A stretch of 64,000 nt of DNA. Origin: Peronospora farinosa. Its lineage: Eukaryota; Oomycota; Peronosporomycetes; Peronosporales; Peronosporaceae. Shown here one piece after another: positions 47,509 to 58,603 of this stretch. Each line of letters begins with the position of its first letter. Within the stretch, counting starts at the first letter, position 1. The notes below the pieces were generated by a model. The model was not told the DNA's origin. It made no database searches and saw only the letters and a program-made list of their open reading frames with translations. The translations under genes and the position numbers were made by a program. Location: NCBI GenBank assembly GCA_947646735.1, contig CANTFK010000333.1:142060-206059 (forward strand), given 5' to 3'.

Positions 47509-47830
47509 TATACTACTTCGCACCGTCGGACCACGGGTAAACACCCTATCAAAAAGCTGCGTTTAAAGATGCCTAAATATACTTATGCGCACCGTCGGAA
47601 CGACGGGCGAACACCCTAGCAAAGTGCCGCGTTAAAATGCTTGTATATACATCTTCGCACTGTCGGAACGACGGATGAACACCCTAGCAAAGTGCTGCGT
47701 TTAATTATATATACTACTGCGCATCTTTGGAACGATGGGTGAACACCCTAGCAAATAGCTCGTCTAATTATATATACTACTGCGCACCGTCGGAACGACT
47801 GGTAAACACCCTAGTTATATAAAAGAAGAA
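47509..47830 (+). repeat. Short-unit hairpin satellite (about 60-70-bp monomers)
   Basis: Five monomers of the form TACTACTTCGCAC, hairpin box, ACACCCTAG or close variant, CAAAGTGCTGCG. This is the simplest form of the satellite. The last CTAG is followed by TTATATAAAAGAAG, a weak match to the 5' terminus motif. Confidence 0.85.
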
Positions 47831-48153
47831 ACAAGATAACTTAAACTATACCTCGAAATCGGGGTGATGCTTATTTTTTTATAAATATCCAGTAAAACTT
47901 TTTTCACCCGAGTTAATAATGAATTTAGCTACAAATAATAGAGCATTCCACGACATTTACATAAAATAAGCCTTGAAATCGTGATACACTTTCCATCTAG
48001 TCATCCGTTTCGGTGGGACTGATAATTACGTGTTATTACGTGTCATGTCATATTTGAAGCTTCACTCAATCAAATATGTAAACAAAAAAAATGTTTCAGG
48101 CCTCTCAAACGCCATTTTTGCAAACTTTTCCTCAAAAAAGTCTACGCTTGGCC
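47831..48153. other. Downstream flank of the cytidylyltransferase gene
   Basis: AT-rich sequence without satellite boxes. It should include the 3' untranslated region and polyadenylation site of the minus-strand gene, but I see no definite signal. No other feature. Confidence 0.4.
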
Positions 48154-50031
48154 TCACGTCACGGCTGTACCATAATAACGTGCAAACACAAGTGAAGCAA
48201 ACATCAGTGCGTCAATGCGATCCAGTACACCACCGTGACCAGGAATCAGCTTCCCAGAATCTTTCACACCAGCTGCTCGCTTCAAAAGACTCTCAAAAAG
48301 ATCTCCAAGTCGTCCCACTATCACAGCCACCACGGAGAATCCAACTTGTGCAGCCGGAGAGCCTGGTACGCTAAGCAGAAATGAGGAGATGAACATCGCA
48401 GCGACGCCAAATAAAATGGCACCGAATGTTCCTTCGTAGTCCTTGTTTTTGGACAAGTGTGGTGCCAGACGATTGTAATGGCTGTAGTGCATTCGATCCA
48501 GCAAGTTCCCCGTCAAATATGCCCCGGTGTCCGACGCCCATATAACGTAAAGCAGCACGATTAGCAGCCTACGGTACGCATCGACCCGCTCGTCGTCCAC
48601 AAAGGCGGCAACCACGGAAAGTGTGCCGATGATATACAGATAGCCGAGCATATCCAGCGCAATATGCAGAAACGTGGCAGGCCCTGATGAGCGCGTCTGT
48701 AGACGAAAGAAAACGATAATTACCGCGCCTGAAAGAAACACTTGTGACGGCTCTAGGAAAACTCCACAATGAAAGCGGTTGATGGGACAAGCAGCCGATT
48801 GCATAGTCAACAGAGTAAAAATCGCTTTTTCCACGAGACAGATGAGCGCATGCCTCCAATTCGGCGTGAAGAAGGCACAAAGCGCAGCGACAAAGTCAGT
48901 GGCGATACTGTAGAACCAGCGCAGCTTGTACAACTGCTTCCCATGCAGCTCAGGGATATGTTCGACATAGATCAGGAAAATGCTCGTAGTGACGACAGTA
49001 GTAAGTGCCGACAGCACCAATGCAGCAATCCACTCGTTTTGGTGAAAGTGCTTGTCGGCCATTCTGGACACAGCACTGCTTAAGAAACTCGCATCATGCA
49101 TGAAGTTATCTTCAGCATTAGTTTCCTGACTTTGCCGTTGATCTTGAGGTATGTTTTCTGGCTGAGGGGACACGATAGCCGCTCTCGGTGGCAGCGGGGG
49201 TGTCAATGGCGGCGGCTGGACGGTCTCACCGCTTGTAGTGTATCCTCTGTTCGTGACTTCAGCTTCTGTAATGCTTACACTTATATTGCCCGCTCTGCTG
49301 CTGCTGCTGCTTCTCTCGCTTCGTATGCTACGATTGATGATCTCAGAGACGCGACCGTCGTCATTGTGCTGGTTTTGCGCCGGGTCGTTGTCAATTGCGA
49401 CATCTCTACGCATCAGATGCGGCTCATAGGCGTTCATCGTGGTCATGAAGCGCAAGTAGATGCGGTGTTGTATCCACGCATACTCGTAGGAGCAGATACT
49501 GGTCACGATTGTGCAAAACGTAGCGGTGGCAAAAGCCGGTGAAAGCCACAGGAAGACCGTGATGAGCGGCGCCAGCACCAGCGCTGACAAAAGACGCTGT
49601 ACCCCGTTTATTTGTATCCACCGTTTTGCTGGTATGGGGCTGATGTCGCTAGAAGACGCAGGACTAGAGACGTTCGTTTCGCTGGGCGACGGAGGCGCCA
49701 GCACGACAATATTCACCGTCGCCGTATCATAATAGAAGGTAGAGGGGGAGTCCGGCGATCTCGGTGTCGTCAGCATGACGTAAATGTGCCAAAGTTGGTC
49801 GCGTTGCAACGTGTGGGCGGTGACGGGAAGAGTCTGCGACGGAGTTTGGAGATGATTAACGTGTTCTGATATCTGTTTTTCTAAACTTAAAAGGGATGAT
49901 TTTAACTTGCTACAACTCATTAATATAAGTTTAAATGCGAGAAGTGTTAAACAGATAAACGACTGGTAAAATCGTCGATGAGCATCAGTAAGTGAATACA
50001 ACGCTTTTGACGAGTAGACTACTGGCACCAT
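48154..50031 (-). CDS. Phosphatidate cytidylyltransferase (CDP-diacylglycerol synthase)
   Basis: It makes CDP-diacylglycerol and pyrophosphate from phosphatidate and CTP, the entry to phosphatidylinositol and cardiolipin-type lipids, in a membrane. The 625-residue frame ends with the CTP_transf_1 signature: S-LL-K-R at 581-585, then K-D, then PGHGGVLDRID up to about 607. Upstream lie WASDTGAYLTG (about 498-508) and SKNKDYEGTFG (about 527-537), the equivalent of SPKKTxEG. About eight to ten hydrophobic segments are visible. A Ser-, Pro- and acid-rich stretch (about 190-330) between the first pair and the rest lengthens it against bacterial enzymes (about 280 residues) and yeast or animal ones (about 440-460). 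Start is uncertain: ATG 50031, 49920 or 49776. An initiator-like motif 66-81 bp upstream favours 50031. No intron is needed. It is the only host gene and shows none of the damage of its neighbours. Confidence 0.93.
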   Translation of the reverse strand: MVPVVYSSKALYSLTDAHRRFYQSFICLTLLAFKLILMSCSKLKSSLLSLEKQISEHVNHLQTPSQTLPVTAHTLQRDQLWHIYVMLTTPRSPDSPSTFYYDTATVNIVVLAPPSPSETNVSSPASSSDISPIPAKRWIQINGVQRLLSALVLAPLITVFLWLSPAFATATFCTIVTSICSYEYAWIQHRIYLRFMTTMNAYEPHLMRRDVAIDNDPAQNQHNDDGRVSEIINRSIRSERSSSSSRAGNISVSITEAEVTNRGYTTSGETVQPPPLTPPLPPRAAIVSPQPENIPQDQRQSQETNAEDNFMHDASFLSSAVSRMADKHFHQNEWIAALVLSALTTVVTTSIFLIYVEHIPELHGKQLYKLRWFYSIATDFVAALCAFFTPNWRHALICLVEKAIFTLLTMQSAACPINRFHCGVFLEPSQVFLSGAVIIVFFRLQTRSSGPATFLHIALDMLGYLYIIGTLSVVAAFVDDERVDAYRRLLIVLLYVIWASDTGAYLTGNLLDRMHYSHYNRLAPHLSKNKDYEGTFGAILFGVAAMFISSFLLSVPGSPAAQVGFSVVAVIVGRLGDLFESLLKRAAGVKDSGKLIPGHGGVLDRIDALMFASLVFARYYGTAVT

Positions 50032-50096
50032 ACAACGTCATATTATAAACGGGCTGTTAAAGATTTTAGTAAAAGTACCATAATGTTAGCATCATA

Positions 50097-50112
50097 AAAA
50101 TTAAAAATGCTC
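50097..50112 (-). promoter_or_regulatory. Oomycete-type initiator candidate
   Basis: The minus strand reads GAGCATTTTTAATTTT. It matches the oomycete initiator consensus GCTCATTYBNCAWTTT at about 13 of 16 places. It sits 66-81 bp before ATG 50031, a normal distance for oomycete genes, which have short leaders. Confidence 0.4.
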
Positions 50113-50426
50113 ATGGCTCTTCATCGTATAGGATACGGATGATGCAGAACATCTCACCGTCCTACGTGAACTTAGCTATTTTAGCTTATATAAGCAGCCT
50201 TAGCTATGAACAATGGCAGCACCACAATTTTGTTCACCTGCGCCTTATTCTGAGTAAGCTACTCGCATCGTCAGATGCTGCTGCACCCAGCAACCGGCTG
50301 CAGTATAAATGGCCACCGCATCAGATCATATTCGATCGGTCTTGCCGAGTGTAGCCACCACTTTACCATGCTGAATGGGTACGAGTACGTGCATTGCCAC
50401 GATGTATGGCTCATGAATTTGCGGGA
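50113..50426. other. Upstream flank of the cytidylyltransferase gene
   Basis: Unique-looking sequence between the gene and the E3 LTR. A short plus-strand frame (50139-50354) has no recognisable domain. Nothing else is seen. Confidence 0.35.
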
Positions 50427-51096
50427 TGTAACGGTATTACACGACGGTTGGAACGTCATGCCGAAAGTGCATCACGCTTAAAGGTTTCTATATGTATGTA
50501 CGTATGTATTTAACGGGCTAAAAGTTACACGGTTCGTTAACTATCGAATACTTAACGGGCAGGCCTAAATGGGTACGAAGTACCACTTGGGTGCGGCACA
50601 TTAATGTGACCCACCCTCGTGAATGTGATATCCATGGGTGGATTCACATTCAACGAGGATGACGCCAGTTGGGACTGGCGTCATGGTGACGCTTTAAATA
50701 GACGTCACCTGCGAGCTTAAATATATTTTAAGCTCGAATTTAATGATACGTTTCTAAAGAGATGCGTATTCAATCTTTGCATAATAAACCAATCAGTATT
50801 TAACTTTAATTTAGTTTAAATCTATTAAATAAGTCAGTCTTGAATCTACTAAACATCGCACACTACGCACGAGAAGCTGTATAAGCTTCTGCGTGTCTTA
50901 AATGCAGCTATTGTCTTACCAGTTCGTTGCGCTGGTCGCTCCAAAGCGAGAGGCAACGGTTGGTTTAGCGCTTCTTAGCGCCGAGGCCAACACCACCACT
51001 GCACGCGGAGGTAAGGCGGTATAACCGCTTCCTCGCGCTGCTTGAAGGGGCGCCCGCGTAGTACGTGGCAGCTTTTTTACGAAGTGCCCGCCTACA
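50427..51096 (+). repeat. E3 5' LTR
   Basis: Begins TGTAACGGTATTACACGACGG and ends CGCCTACA. The start resembles the E1 LTR start. The last 150 bp (50944 on) equal the inner part of the E4 LTR. The primer site that follows is damaged (TTAAGCAC for TGGTAGCAC). Confidence 0.8.
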
Positions 51097-51393
51097 CTTA
51101 AGCACTAGTAGTCCTTCCCACGAACCGTCTCTCTGAGCGTGCGTGTGGAAACGGATGTTCCTCAACGTGGATTGGGGTGATTTTCCTCACCTCTCCCAAC
51201 ATCAAGGGAGGTGGCAAAGCACTTGGTGCAGGGACTTGGTGAACAATCCCTGGCTAATCTCTTGCATTTTCCTCTTGAGCAACATGTTGCTCAGTTGGAG
51301 TAATTTGAGGCGTTTGTCCTCGGACAGCGCAGAAATCCGTCCGAGGCAAACAGCTAAGCTACGGCTGAGTCCATCAATAAGAATCAGTTAAAA

Positions 51394-52469
51394 TTGAGCA
51401 GGTACGGAATGAGGCGCTCAACAGAACTGTTGAGACGCTCTCGGCCCGGTCTAATCAGCCAAAGCCCATTCGGATGGACCCTCCGAAGTTTGATGGGACT
51501 GCCCCACATACGATTGTCCACTAGCTATTATCAGTTGAGCAATGCGTTATGGCACAGTTTATCGAAGATGACACCAGTATGGTGTCGTATGCCATATCCA
51601 ACTTGCGTGGCAAAGCGTCAGAGTGAGCCTACTCTGCGCTGATGGCAAAGGCTGATGCGGCTCTATAATGGAAGATCTTTATGTCAAAGGTTCGTGCCAT
51701 GTACCAGTCGCCTAACAATGAAGTATTACTTCAAGCGCGCTTCTTTAGAGCGCGACAGTCGAAACGATATCTGCAAGAGTATGTGCAGGAGATTCGTTCG
51801 ATGTCTGCGTCCATTAATGTGGGTCCGATACCGGAACGTATCAAGGTGGCCACGTTCATGAGCGGACTTAGGCACGTCCCATCGCGTCAGGACCTTTTTA
51901 GAAAGGTGCCAAAGACGATGGAGGAGGCAATTGAAACTGACATGGTTGAGGAGCAATTCTGCAACAGTGCCTCGGCGACAGCTTGTTATAAGCCGTCGCC
52001 GACGAGAGGTCGGATGCCACTCTAATGGAGTTAGGCAATGCAGACGTGGTCTGCTACAAGTGCGGCAATCGAGGCCATATGATGGCTCGCTGCTATGCCA
52101 AACTTGCTGCTGGTACTAAGGCAACCAGCAAGAAGGCTCCCTACCCAAAGGGAGGTGCAAAAACCAGCGTGCACGACGCACAAGTTCAGCACCTGCCCAA
52201 GATGGATCGGGAAATGTGGGAGCGCAGTAGGGGCGGGATGCCATACTGTCATGGACTCTGAAGCTACCCCTAAGTTCAGAGTGATCGAACAAATGGGTAG
52301 CATAGTCTTTGAGGTTCCGAAAGGTCGGACCTCAACATTTTTGGTCTATAGCGCTCGAGTCAGAGGCTATGACCAAGTGATGACCCTTCTCGTTGATTCG
52401 GGTGCATCACAAAACTTTGTGAAACTCGCGGCTCTGAAAAAGAGTCCGGAGAGTTATGAGTCACTTTAA
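51394..52469 (+). pseudogene. E3 Gag and protease start
   Basis: Fragments: 51394-51642, then 51681-52025 (MSKVRAMYQSPNNE, YLQEYVQEIRSM), then 52025-52261 with C-YK-C-GNRG-H-MMAR-C and RSRGGMPY, then the protease LLVDSGASQNFVK near 52390. A stop at 52467-52469 precedes the rest. Identical breaks occur in E4, so they predate the duplication or were copied by conversion. Confidence 0.85.
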
Positions 52470-52526
52470 CAGGATGGCAAGAGAGAAGAGGCGATCGTTC
52501 GTTCAGCGAACGGCGCGCTCGTTAAA

Positions 52527-54065
52527 TTGGAGGGAGTTCAAGATGAACTCTCCTTCAGCTTTAGTGACTTCTCTTGTAAAGAGAAGTTCATAGTGCTAGG
52601 TATGGAGAGTCCGTATGACCTCATCCTAGGCATGCCTTGGTTGGCTAAACACCAACCATGGATTGACTGGCGTACACGCACAGTCGCTAGCTCTACGCAA
52701 GACACCGGAAAGGATGTGCTCTTGCGAGAGGCTTACGTGGCTGATGCTGTGTCCAACTCAGTCGAGGGTGCGACGACGGTATGTCAATCGGCACCAGGAA
52801 CTACCCAGCTCGAAAAGAGTGGTGTAGTTGGAAGTACCCTGGCAGAAAGCCAGGTGACACATATTCTTACCCAGTTCGAAAAGACTGGTGTAGTGAGTGG
52901 GGCGATGACAAGTAGTGATGCGTCCAATAGTCCTGCCACAGAGCCGAAAGCCTGTGGCAGTTGATGGTGGGCTGACAGGAAGTCAAGCGCCACAAGAACC
53001 AGCACAGAGCCATGAGCCTGGTGCGGTTGGAAGGAGTGCGTTTGCTAATACAGCAACGACACCTTCTTCCACGTCAAAGGTCGTGGTGACTCAAAGAACG
53101 AGCAACAGACTTATAAAGACGATCAAAGGTACGTCGAAACGAGTGACCCTTGGATCAGCCTCGGTCCAAGAGGACAGACCTACGAACGAGTTGTTCTAGG
53201 TCGTCGAAGATAAGATTCCGGAGACATCTTCAGTTGAGGTGTTTCGAGTTTTCTTGACATCTGCCGAGGAGATAGTAAATCTCTCGGAGATGGCGTGGGA
53301 TCTGTTCCTGTCCGAACTAAAGGAAGGAAAGATCCACGAGATCCAGTTCCAGAAGAGAACGTGTTGGAGGGTTGCTCGTCGTCCACAATGGACGAGAGCA
53401 TCTTGGAGACCGACAAGAAGCAATGGTTTGCAGCTCAAAGCTGGGATGCCTTGAAGGACAGCTCGCTCTATGATGTTCTGTGGAAACACCGTGATGTGTT
53501 TCCAGCAGAAGTGCCGAGCCGCCTACCGGCCGATAGGAGCATCAGGCTCGAGATTGACCTGGAGCCTGGCACCAAGTAGTGTGTGACCAGGCAATGGCCG
53601 TAGCCGAAGGAACAAGTCGATTACATCGATGAGTTCTTCGACATGCGAGCCAAGGCGGGACATGTACGTGACAGCAAGTCGCCTCACTGCAGCCTGACCT
53701 TTTGTGTGCGTAAAGCAACAGGTGGGTGGCGCGTAGTTCATGCTTATAGTAAGCTGAACACGTCCACCATTCCGGTGCAAATGCCGATCCCGCGGAAAGA
53801 TGTTTTGATGAACTCCATGGTATAGTCAACTATCTTTTCCGCGTTGGATCTGAAGGATGGCTACTATCAATTTCTCATGAGGGATACTGATGTAGCCAAA
53901 AAAGCAGTAAGCAACCCAAGCGGTATGCTGTGGGAGTGTCTTGTGATGCCACAAGGGTTGAAAAATGCTCCGGCAACATTCAACCGAGTAGTGGCTCACG
54001 TGATGCGTCAGCACCGTGCCTACGCGCCCCATTACTTTGACGATGTATTCGTGCATAGTAGGGCG
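52527..54065 (+). pseudogene. E3 protease end, linker and RT fingers/palm
   Basis: FIVLGMESPYDLILGMPWL, then a linker with diverged tandem peptides (TTQLEKSGVVGS, LTQFEKTGVVSG). RT follows with EIDLEPGTK, TAG at 53577-53579 and 53601-53603, FFDMRAKAGHVRDSK and WRVVHAYSKLN, TAG at 53823-53825, LKDGYYQFLM, and Y-F-D-D near 54034. All three TAG codons are shared with E4. The inverted identity ends at 54065. Confidence 0.85.
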
Positions 54066-55112
54066 GAGGACATTCTGAGCGCAATAGAGTCGCACAAGCG
54101 TCATTTGAAGCTGTGTTGCAGACTCTGGGTGACGCCCAATTATACGTAAACTTGCAAAAGTGCGTAATAAGGGTCCCCGAGATACCTGTATTGGGTGCAT
54201 CGTAGGTGCACACGGTGTACGAGCAGACCCAAAAAAGTTTAAGGATATCAAGAAATGGCCAGTCCCACGACACGCGAAGGATCTGCGCCAATTCCTTGGG
54301 CTCGCTAATCACTTGCATAAGTACTACAAGAATAATGCGGAGCGGACTAAGCCATTGTCTGACCTTTTGAAAAAGGATGCAGAATGGACTTGTTCAAAGA
54401 AGCACGAAGATGCGTTCACTTCAGTAAAGCAATCTCTTGTAGAGGCACCGGTCTTGGCATTGCCAGACGCGGATAAGCCCTTAAGCGTCGTCTGCGATGC
54501 AAGCAATTTTGCAATCGGCAGCGCGCTCATGCAAAAGGATGACAACGGCGTTGACCGTGTCATATCGTATAAGTCTCGGCTTTTAAAAGCCGCAGAGCTG
54601 AATAACCCTGTGTATGACAAGGAGCTACTTTTAATTAAGTATGCCCTTGTAAAGTTTCGTGTGCACCTCTTGGGCACGATCCATTCGTGGTTTATACGGA
54701 TCACGCATTACTGCGGACCGTTACAAATTCACCGCACCTCTCGCCTAGGATGGCGAGATGGCTAGCATTCTTCTCTGAATTTAATTGCAAAGCTTTATGT
54801 AAGTTTGGTAAGGCGAATGTCTTGGCTGACGCTTTATCGCGCAGACCAGACTTCGAGGCAAGATACCAGGAAAGTGTGTCTCGTGCGAAAGCAAAAGGTG
54901 AGTCGTCAACATTGGCAGCCATGAAGGCCTACCATGTGACGAGCTCATTGGAATCTGATATAAAGGAGTGCTACAGTCAGGACGAACATTGTCGCCTACT
55001 GTTGTATCATTTTAGTGAGCGAAAGGTTACCCTTCCGTTGCACTTGAAAGCGAAACTATATCGCTTTAGTTACAGTGATGGTCTGTTATGGCATCAGCTG
55101 TCACCCTTGTGA
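54066..55112 (+). pseudogene. E3 RT thumb, RNase H and linker
   Basis: RT continuation GCIVGAHGVRADPKKFKDIKKWP and LRQFLGLANHLHKYY. RNase H: VVCDASNFAIGSALMQ, YDKELLLIKYAL, YTDHALL. A shift near 54690 separates the last part. [26 protein letters not shown] follows. This part has no copy in E4. Confidence 0.85.
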
Positions 55113-55145
55113 TCCCTTGAGAATCTATGTACAGATCTCAAGCTG

Positions 55146-56440
55146 ATGATACTTTACGAGTGTCATGATGCACCATCTAGTGGGAATCTGGGCCGTGAAA
55201 AAACATTCTTACGAGTGTCAGAGGAATTTTGGTGGCCACCCACCTATACCGGTGGGTGGCCAACTATATTCGCTCTTGCGAAGAGCGTCAGCGCATTAAG
55301 CCTGCACCATCGAACAGTGCGCCACTGAATTCACTGCCGATTCCAACGGATGTTGGAAGTCGTTCAGTTTGGACTTCATGTTTGGCTTACCGCCTGAACA
55401 TTTAGGCAGGACGGGCTCGTTGTCTTTGTAGACAGACTGAGCAAGATGGTGCATTTGACACCATGTAGCACCAAGATCTCAGGAAAAGAGGCTGCCCTCT
55501 TGTTTCTGGATCACGTGTACCGACTACACGGGATGCCTGAGTCCATAGTATCGGACCGGGATCCGCTTTTTACATCAGGTTCTTGGCGTCATGTGTTTGA
55601 GTTGCTGGGAAGCAATCTCCACATGTTAACAGCCGATCATCTCCATACCGATAGCCAAACAGAACGGGCCAATCGAGTCGTGGCAGATATGTTTCGTACT
55701 GTAGCAACTCCTAAGTAATGGATCAAGCAATTGCCATTCGTGGAGTTTGCTATCAATAACAGTGTTCACGCCAGTACGGGTGAAACACCGTTATACATTA
55801 ACAGACTGCGTCATCCTCGAACGCCAGTCTCGTTTGTACGCAGCCCGAGTCTTAGTGGGGGAGGGCCTCTCACTTCGCTCGGTGCGAATGCCAAAAAGGG
55901 CCAAGGTTGCCCTAGTGACACTGCTAATTTAGTAGTGGTCACGACACCTATAGGTGTCACAGAAGAGGCACGGCAAGAAATACCAGTGCTCCTTAATGAT
56001 GACACTATAGTGTTATCAACAGCTTCGACCCATGAACGACCTCTTGGAGGCGCCATAGGCGATCTGGATGCTAAAAGCGTGAGCGAAGCTCAGCGCTTTG
56101 TGGATGAGCGATTAGCCATCACACGTAAAGTCCGTGACGCGATGGCAAGCGCACAGTACAAGCAAAAACAATATGCAGTCCGGCATGGTCGCAAAAAACA
56201 ATGAACAATTTAGTGTGGGGACCAAAGTGCTATTAAGTACTGTTACTCTACCTAAACATGCAATTTCTGTACTACCTGGTAGTACTACTAAGCTATTGCC
56301 CCAGTTCATTGGGCCCTTTACAGTGGTTGAAGAAGTTGGAGACCTAAATTATAGGCTCACTCTCCCACCGTATATGAAGACGAACCCCGTATTTTACGTG
56401 GGTAGTCTAAAACGGTATGTTGATCCAGAAGAGATCACAT
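55146..56440 (+). pseudogene. E3 integrase (broken)
   Basis: Zinc region LYECHDAPSSGNLGREKTF and FWWPPTY. It is followed by a perfect 12-bp inverted repeat, TGGCCACCCACC/GGTGGGTGGCCA (about 55231-55260), that disrupts the frame. Core: LDFMFGLPP out of frame, SIVSDRDPLFTS near 55542 and QTERANRVV near 55660. The C-terminal module is KLLPQFIGPFTVVEEVG near 56300, then NPVFYVGSLKRYV. Confidence 0.83.
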
Positions 56441-56615
56441 ATCCGCATCGTTCTAACGAGACCGATGGTGACGCCGACTGTGAGTCGAGCGTCGCGACCG
56501 ATCAGGCGACGAGGAAGCCGAGAGGCTCCCCGTGTATGAACGAGGCGATAGAGGACTCGGTGATCGAGGAGGACTCCGCGCTTGACGCGGGTCTCTCATC
56601 ACCAGTCGCTCTAAG

Positions 56616-57029
56616 ATGTCCAAGCGGGTCTTCAGGCGGTCATACCCTGACGGTTTCTCGCCCTCACATCACGCAGATCCGAGGTCAGTCGCGAGACTTG
56701 ACTCTCGAGATCTGTCACCTGCCTCTTCAGCGCAGCGGACTCAGCCTGCGTCTGAAAAGCAGCAGGGTAGGCAGCCGCGAGTAGGTGGGCGTAATCGCCG
56801 CTCCTATCGGGCGCCACCTGTGTTGGTGTACACGGAAGGGAATACGCGCTTCCTTGTTGGAAGGCTGTTGTCCCACCGATTTGTGAAGCGAAAGGTCCAA
56901 ATCGTTGTTCAGTGTAAGGATTACTCAACGAGCTTTGACTCGTGGGAGCCTGTGGACGCTTTGCGCGTTGACGTGCCTGGGCTGGTGGCTGCTTATGTGA
57001 AGAAGCACCAGCTGTCTTCTTTCTGCTAG
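56616..57029 (+). CDS. E3 chromodomain segment
   Basis: GNTRFLVGRLLSHRFVKRK, then QIVVQCKDYSTSFDSWEPVDALRVDVPGLV. This is a diverged chromodomain: the usual LVKWRGY reads VVQCKDY, while the D-S-W-E-P end is kept. The upstream part is antisense to the coiled coil of the ORF at 56632-57897. Confidence 0.7.
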   Translation: MSKRVFRRSYPDGFSPSHHADPRSVARLDSRDLSPASSAQRTQPASEKQQGRQPRVGGRNRRSYRAPPVLVYTEGNTRFLVGRLLSHRFVKRKVQIVVQCKDYSTSFDSWEPVDALRVDVPGLVAAYVKKHQLSSFC

Positions 57030-57897
57030 TTCCGGAAGGACTAGCAGAAGAAGCGTGGCGAGAATCAATTGGGGGTCGCTTACCACCCAAGGTTTCATGC
57101 GCACGCTTCATGGCGAAGCTGATTCGCTGCGACCGTTGTTTCATTGCATCTACATGCAACGTTACACGGCGCCGAAGTTCAGCTTCATATTTGTCGGCTG
57201 TTTCGTTAGAACGCAGCACGACTGGAATTGGGAAAGCACGACCAAGTGCTTTGCCCTGCTTTTTCCACAAAGGAAAGACGCTATAAAATCTATGAGCGTC
57301 AATAGTTGCACGCTGCAAAAGCGCTGCGCTAGACCCATCCGAGTTCATCCACTCAGATGGAGGTGGCATTGGTGACAAGGCACCACTCACGTAGCCGCCC
57401 TCGCGACGGCGGGCTAGTGAGGCCGAAGGTGTACTTGGTGGAGTTTTAAGCTCACACTCAGCTGAGTCTGACTCTCCATTATGGATTGTCAAGACATCAG
57501 CTTGAGGAGTTACATCTGACTGAGTCGCGACTACTCCTTTCGAAGTAGCGTGCTCAGTCTTAGTCGCTGCGCTCGTAGGCGCAGACGACGGGGTTTTACC
57601 TTCGCTTGTAGGAAGCATAGATGCTTCCACAAGGACGGGTGCCTCAAATGATGGGGACACTTGTCCCTCAATGCACTATGCTCATCGCCACTTTGGGGTG
57701 ATGGCAATGGTGTACTATCATTGTAATCTACAATGAGAGACGGATCTTCATCCACATTATCGTGAGATGGAAGATCCACCCCAGTGCCTGAAGCAACTTT
57801 GAGACGGCTGCAAAAAAACGCGGCGCGTGCGCTTAGTGCTGGAATGCATGGGTTCCTTTGCAGGCGACCCATCAGCCTTACCACGTTTTGGTGGCAT
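56632..57897 (-). pseudogene. E3 antisense ORF, coiled-coil type (frameshifted)
   Basis: ATG 57897 (MPPKRGKADGSPAKEPMHSS) lies 109 bp before the 3' LTR. A T-run near 57810 shifts to a frame with SLIVDYNDSTPLPSPQSG. A second shift near 57660 opens 342 codons: Ser/Pro/Thr-rich, then GRAFPIPVVLRSNETADKYE, a basic segment (KKTAGASSHKQPPAQARQR) and a terminal coiled coil (AALKRQVTDLESQVSRLTSD). Same order as E1 (acidic VDY, VPI/FPI, basic, coiled coil). Confidence 0.55.
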
Positions 57898-58005
57898 GAG
57901 TGCTGAGCAGACTAAAGCGGCGCGTTTTACAACGGCTCGCAGTCTCTCTGTATCCTAGGCGATGTTTTACAAAAATGTAAAAAATGGTTCTAAAAGATGG
58001 GATGG

Positions 58006-58603
58006 TGTAACAGGGTATCTAGTTACACGTAAACATTAAGTAATATAACTAATGTAAGGTCTAAAAGTATCCATGATTACTTTTAACCTGTCACTTGGGT
58101 GCGATACACAAATGTGATCCACCCTCGTGCACGTGATATCCATTGATGAATTCACATGGGAAGGGATGACGCTAGTTGAAGCTAGGCATCACGACGTCCC
58201 AGAAGGACGTCATTCGCAAGCTTAAATCTACATTTAAGCTCACGCGTCAGGATACGCTTCTAAAGAGTCGCGTATCCGATCTTTACATAATTAGCCAATC
58301 AGTAGTAATGTTTTATATTTTATTATAACTCATTAAATATAACTCTGTATTGGATTTACTATAACATAAGCACCACGCACGAGAAGCTAAAAAGCTTCTG
58401 CGTGACGTCGGTGACTTGTTGTTCAGAAGTTCATTGCGCTCTCGCTTAAGCGAGAGGCAACTGGTGGTACGACTGCTTAAGCAGTCGACCAACCACACAG
58501 CCACCCCCGCACGCGAAGGTAAGACGGTCTAACCGCTTCCTCGCTAGTGCTGAAGGCGTGTGCTAGATAGCACGAGATATATTCGTAGAAGTGCCCGTCT
58601 ACA
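58006..58603 (+). repeat. E3 3' LTR
   Basis: TGTAACAGGGTATCTAG to GCCCGTCTACA, 598 bp. It matches the E4 LTR outer part inverted (for example GATCACATTTGTGTATCGCAC on the minus strand at 47395). It is followed by GTATATATAGG: GTATA is the likely target duplication shared with the E4 side. Confidence 0.85.

Larger units (their letters stand above)
50427..58603 (+). mobile_element. Ty3/Gypsy element E3 (rearranged)
   Basis: Gag to chromodomain, with LTR-like ends at 50427-51096 (670 bp) and 58006-58603 (598 bp). The two LTRs are too different to be partners. The 3' LTR instead pairs with the E4 LTR at 38870-39201 plus 47398-47508. Bases 50944-54065 are an inverted near-identical copy of 35749-38869. 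There is no target duplication around E3 itself. Sense frames are heavily broken. Confidence 0.88.

Noticed and set aside
49096..49542. 148-residue plus-strand frame inside the cytidylyltransferase gene
   Set aside because: Antisense shadow of a low-complexity coding stretch.
50139..50354. 71-residue plus-strand frame upstream of E3
   Set aside because: No domain, no start context, and no second copy to compare.
54324..54704. 126-residue minus-strand frame in E3 RNase H
   Set aside because: It is not at the conserved antisense position near the 3' LTR and has no counterpart in E1 or E2.
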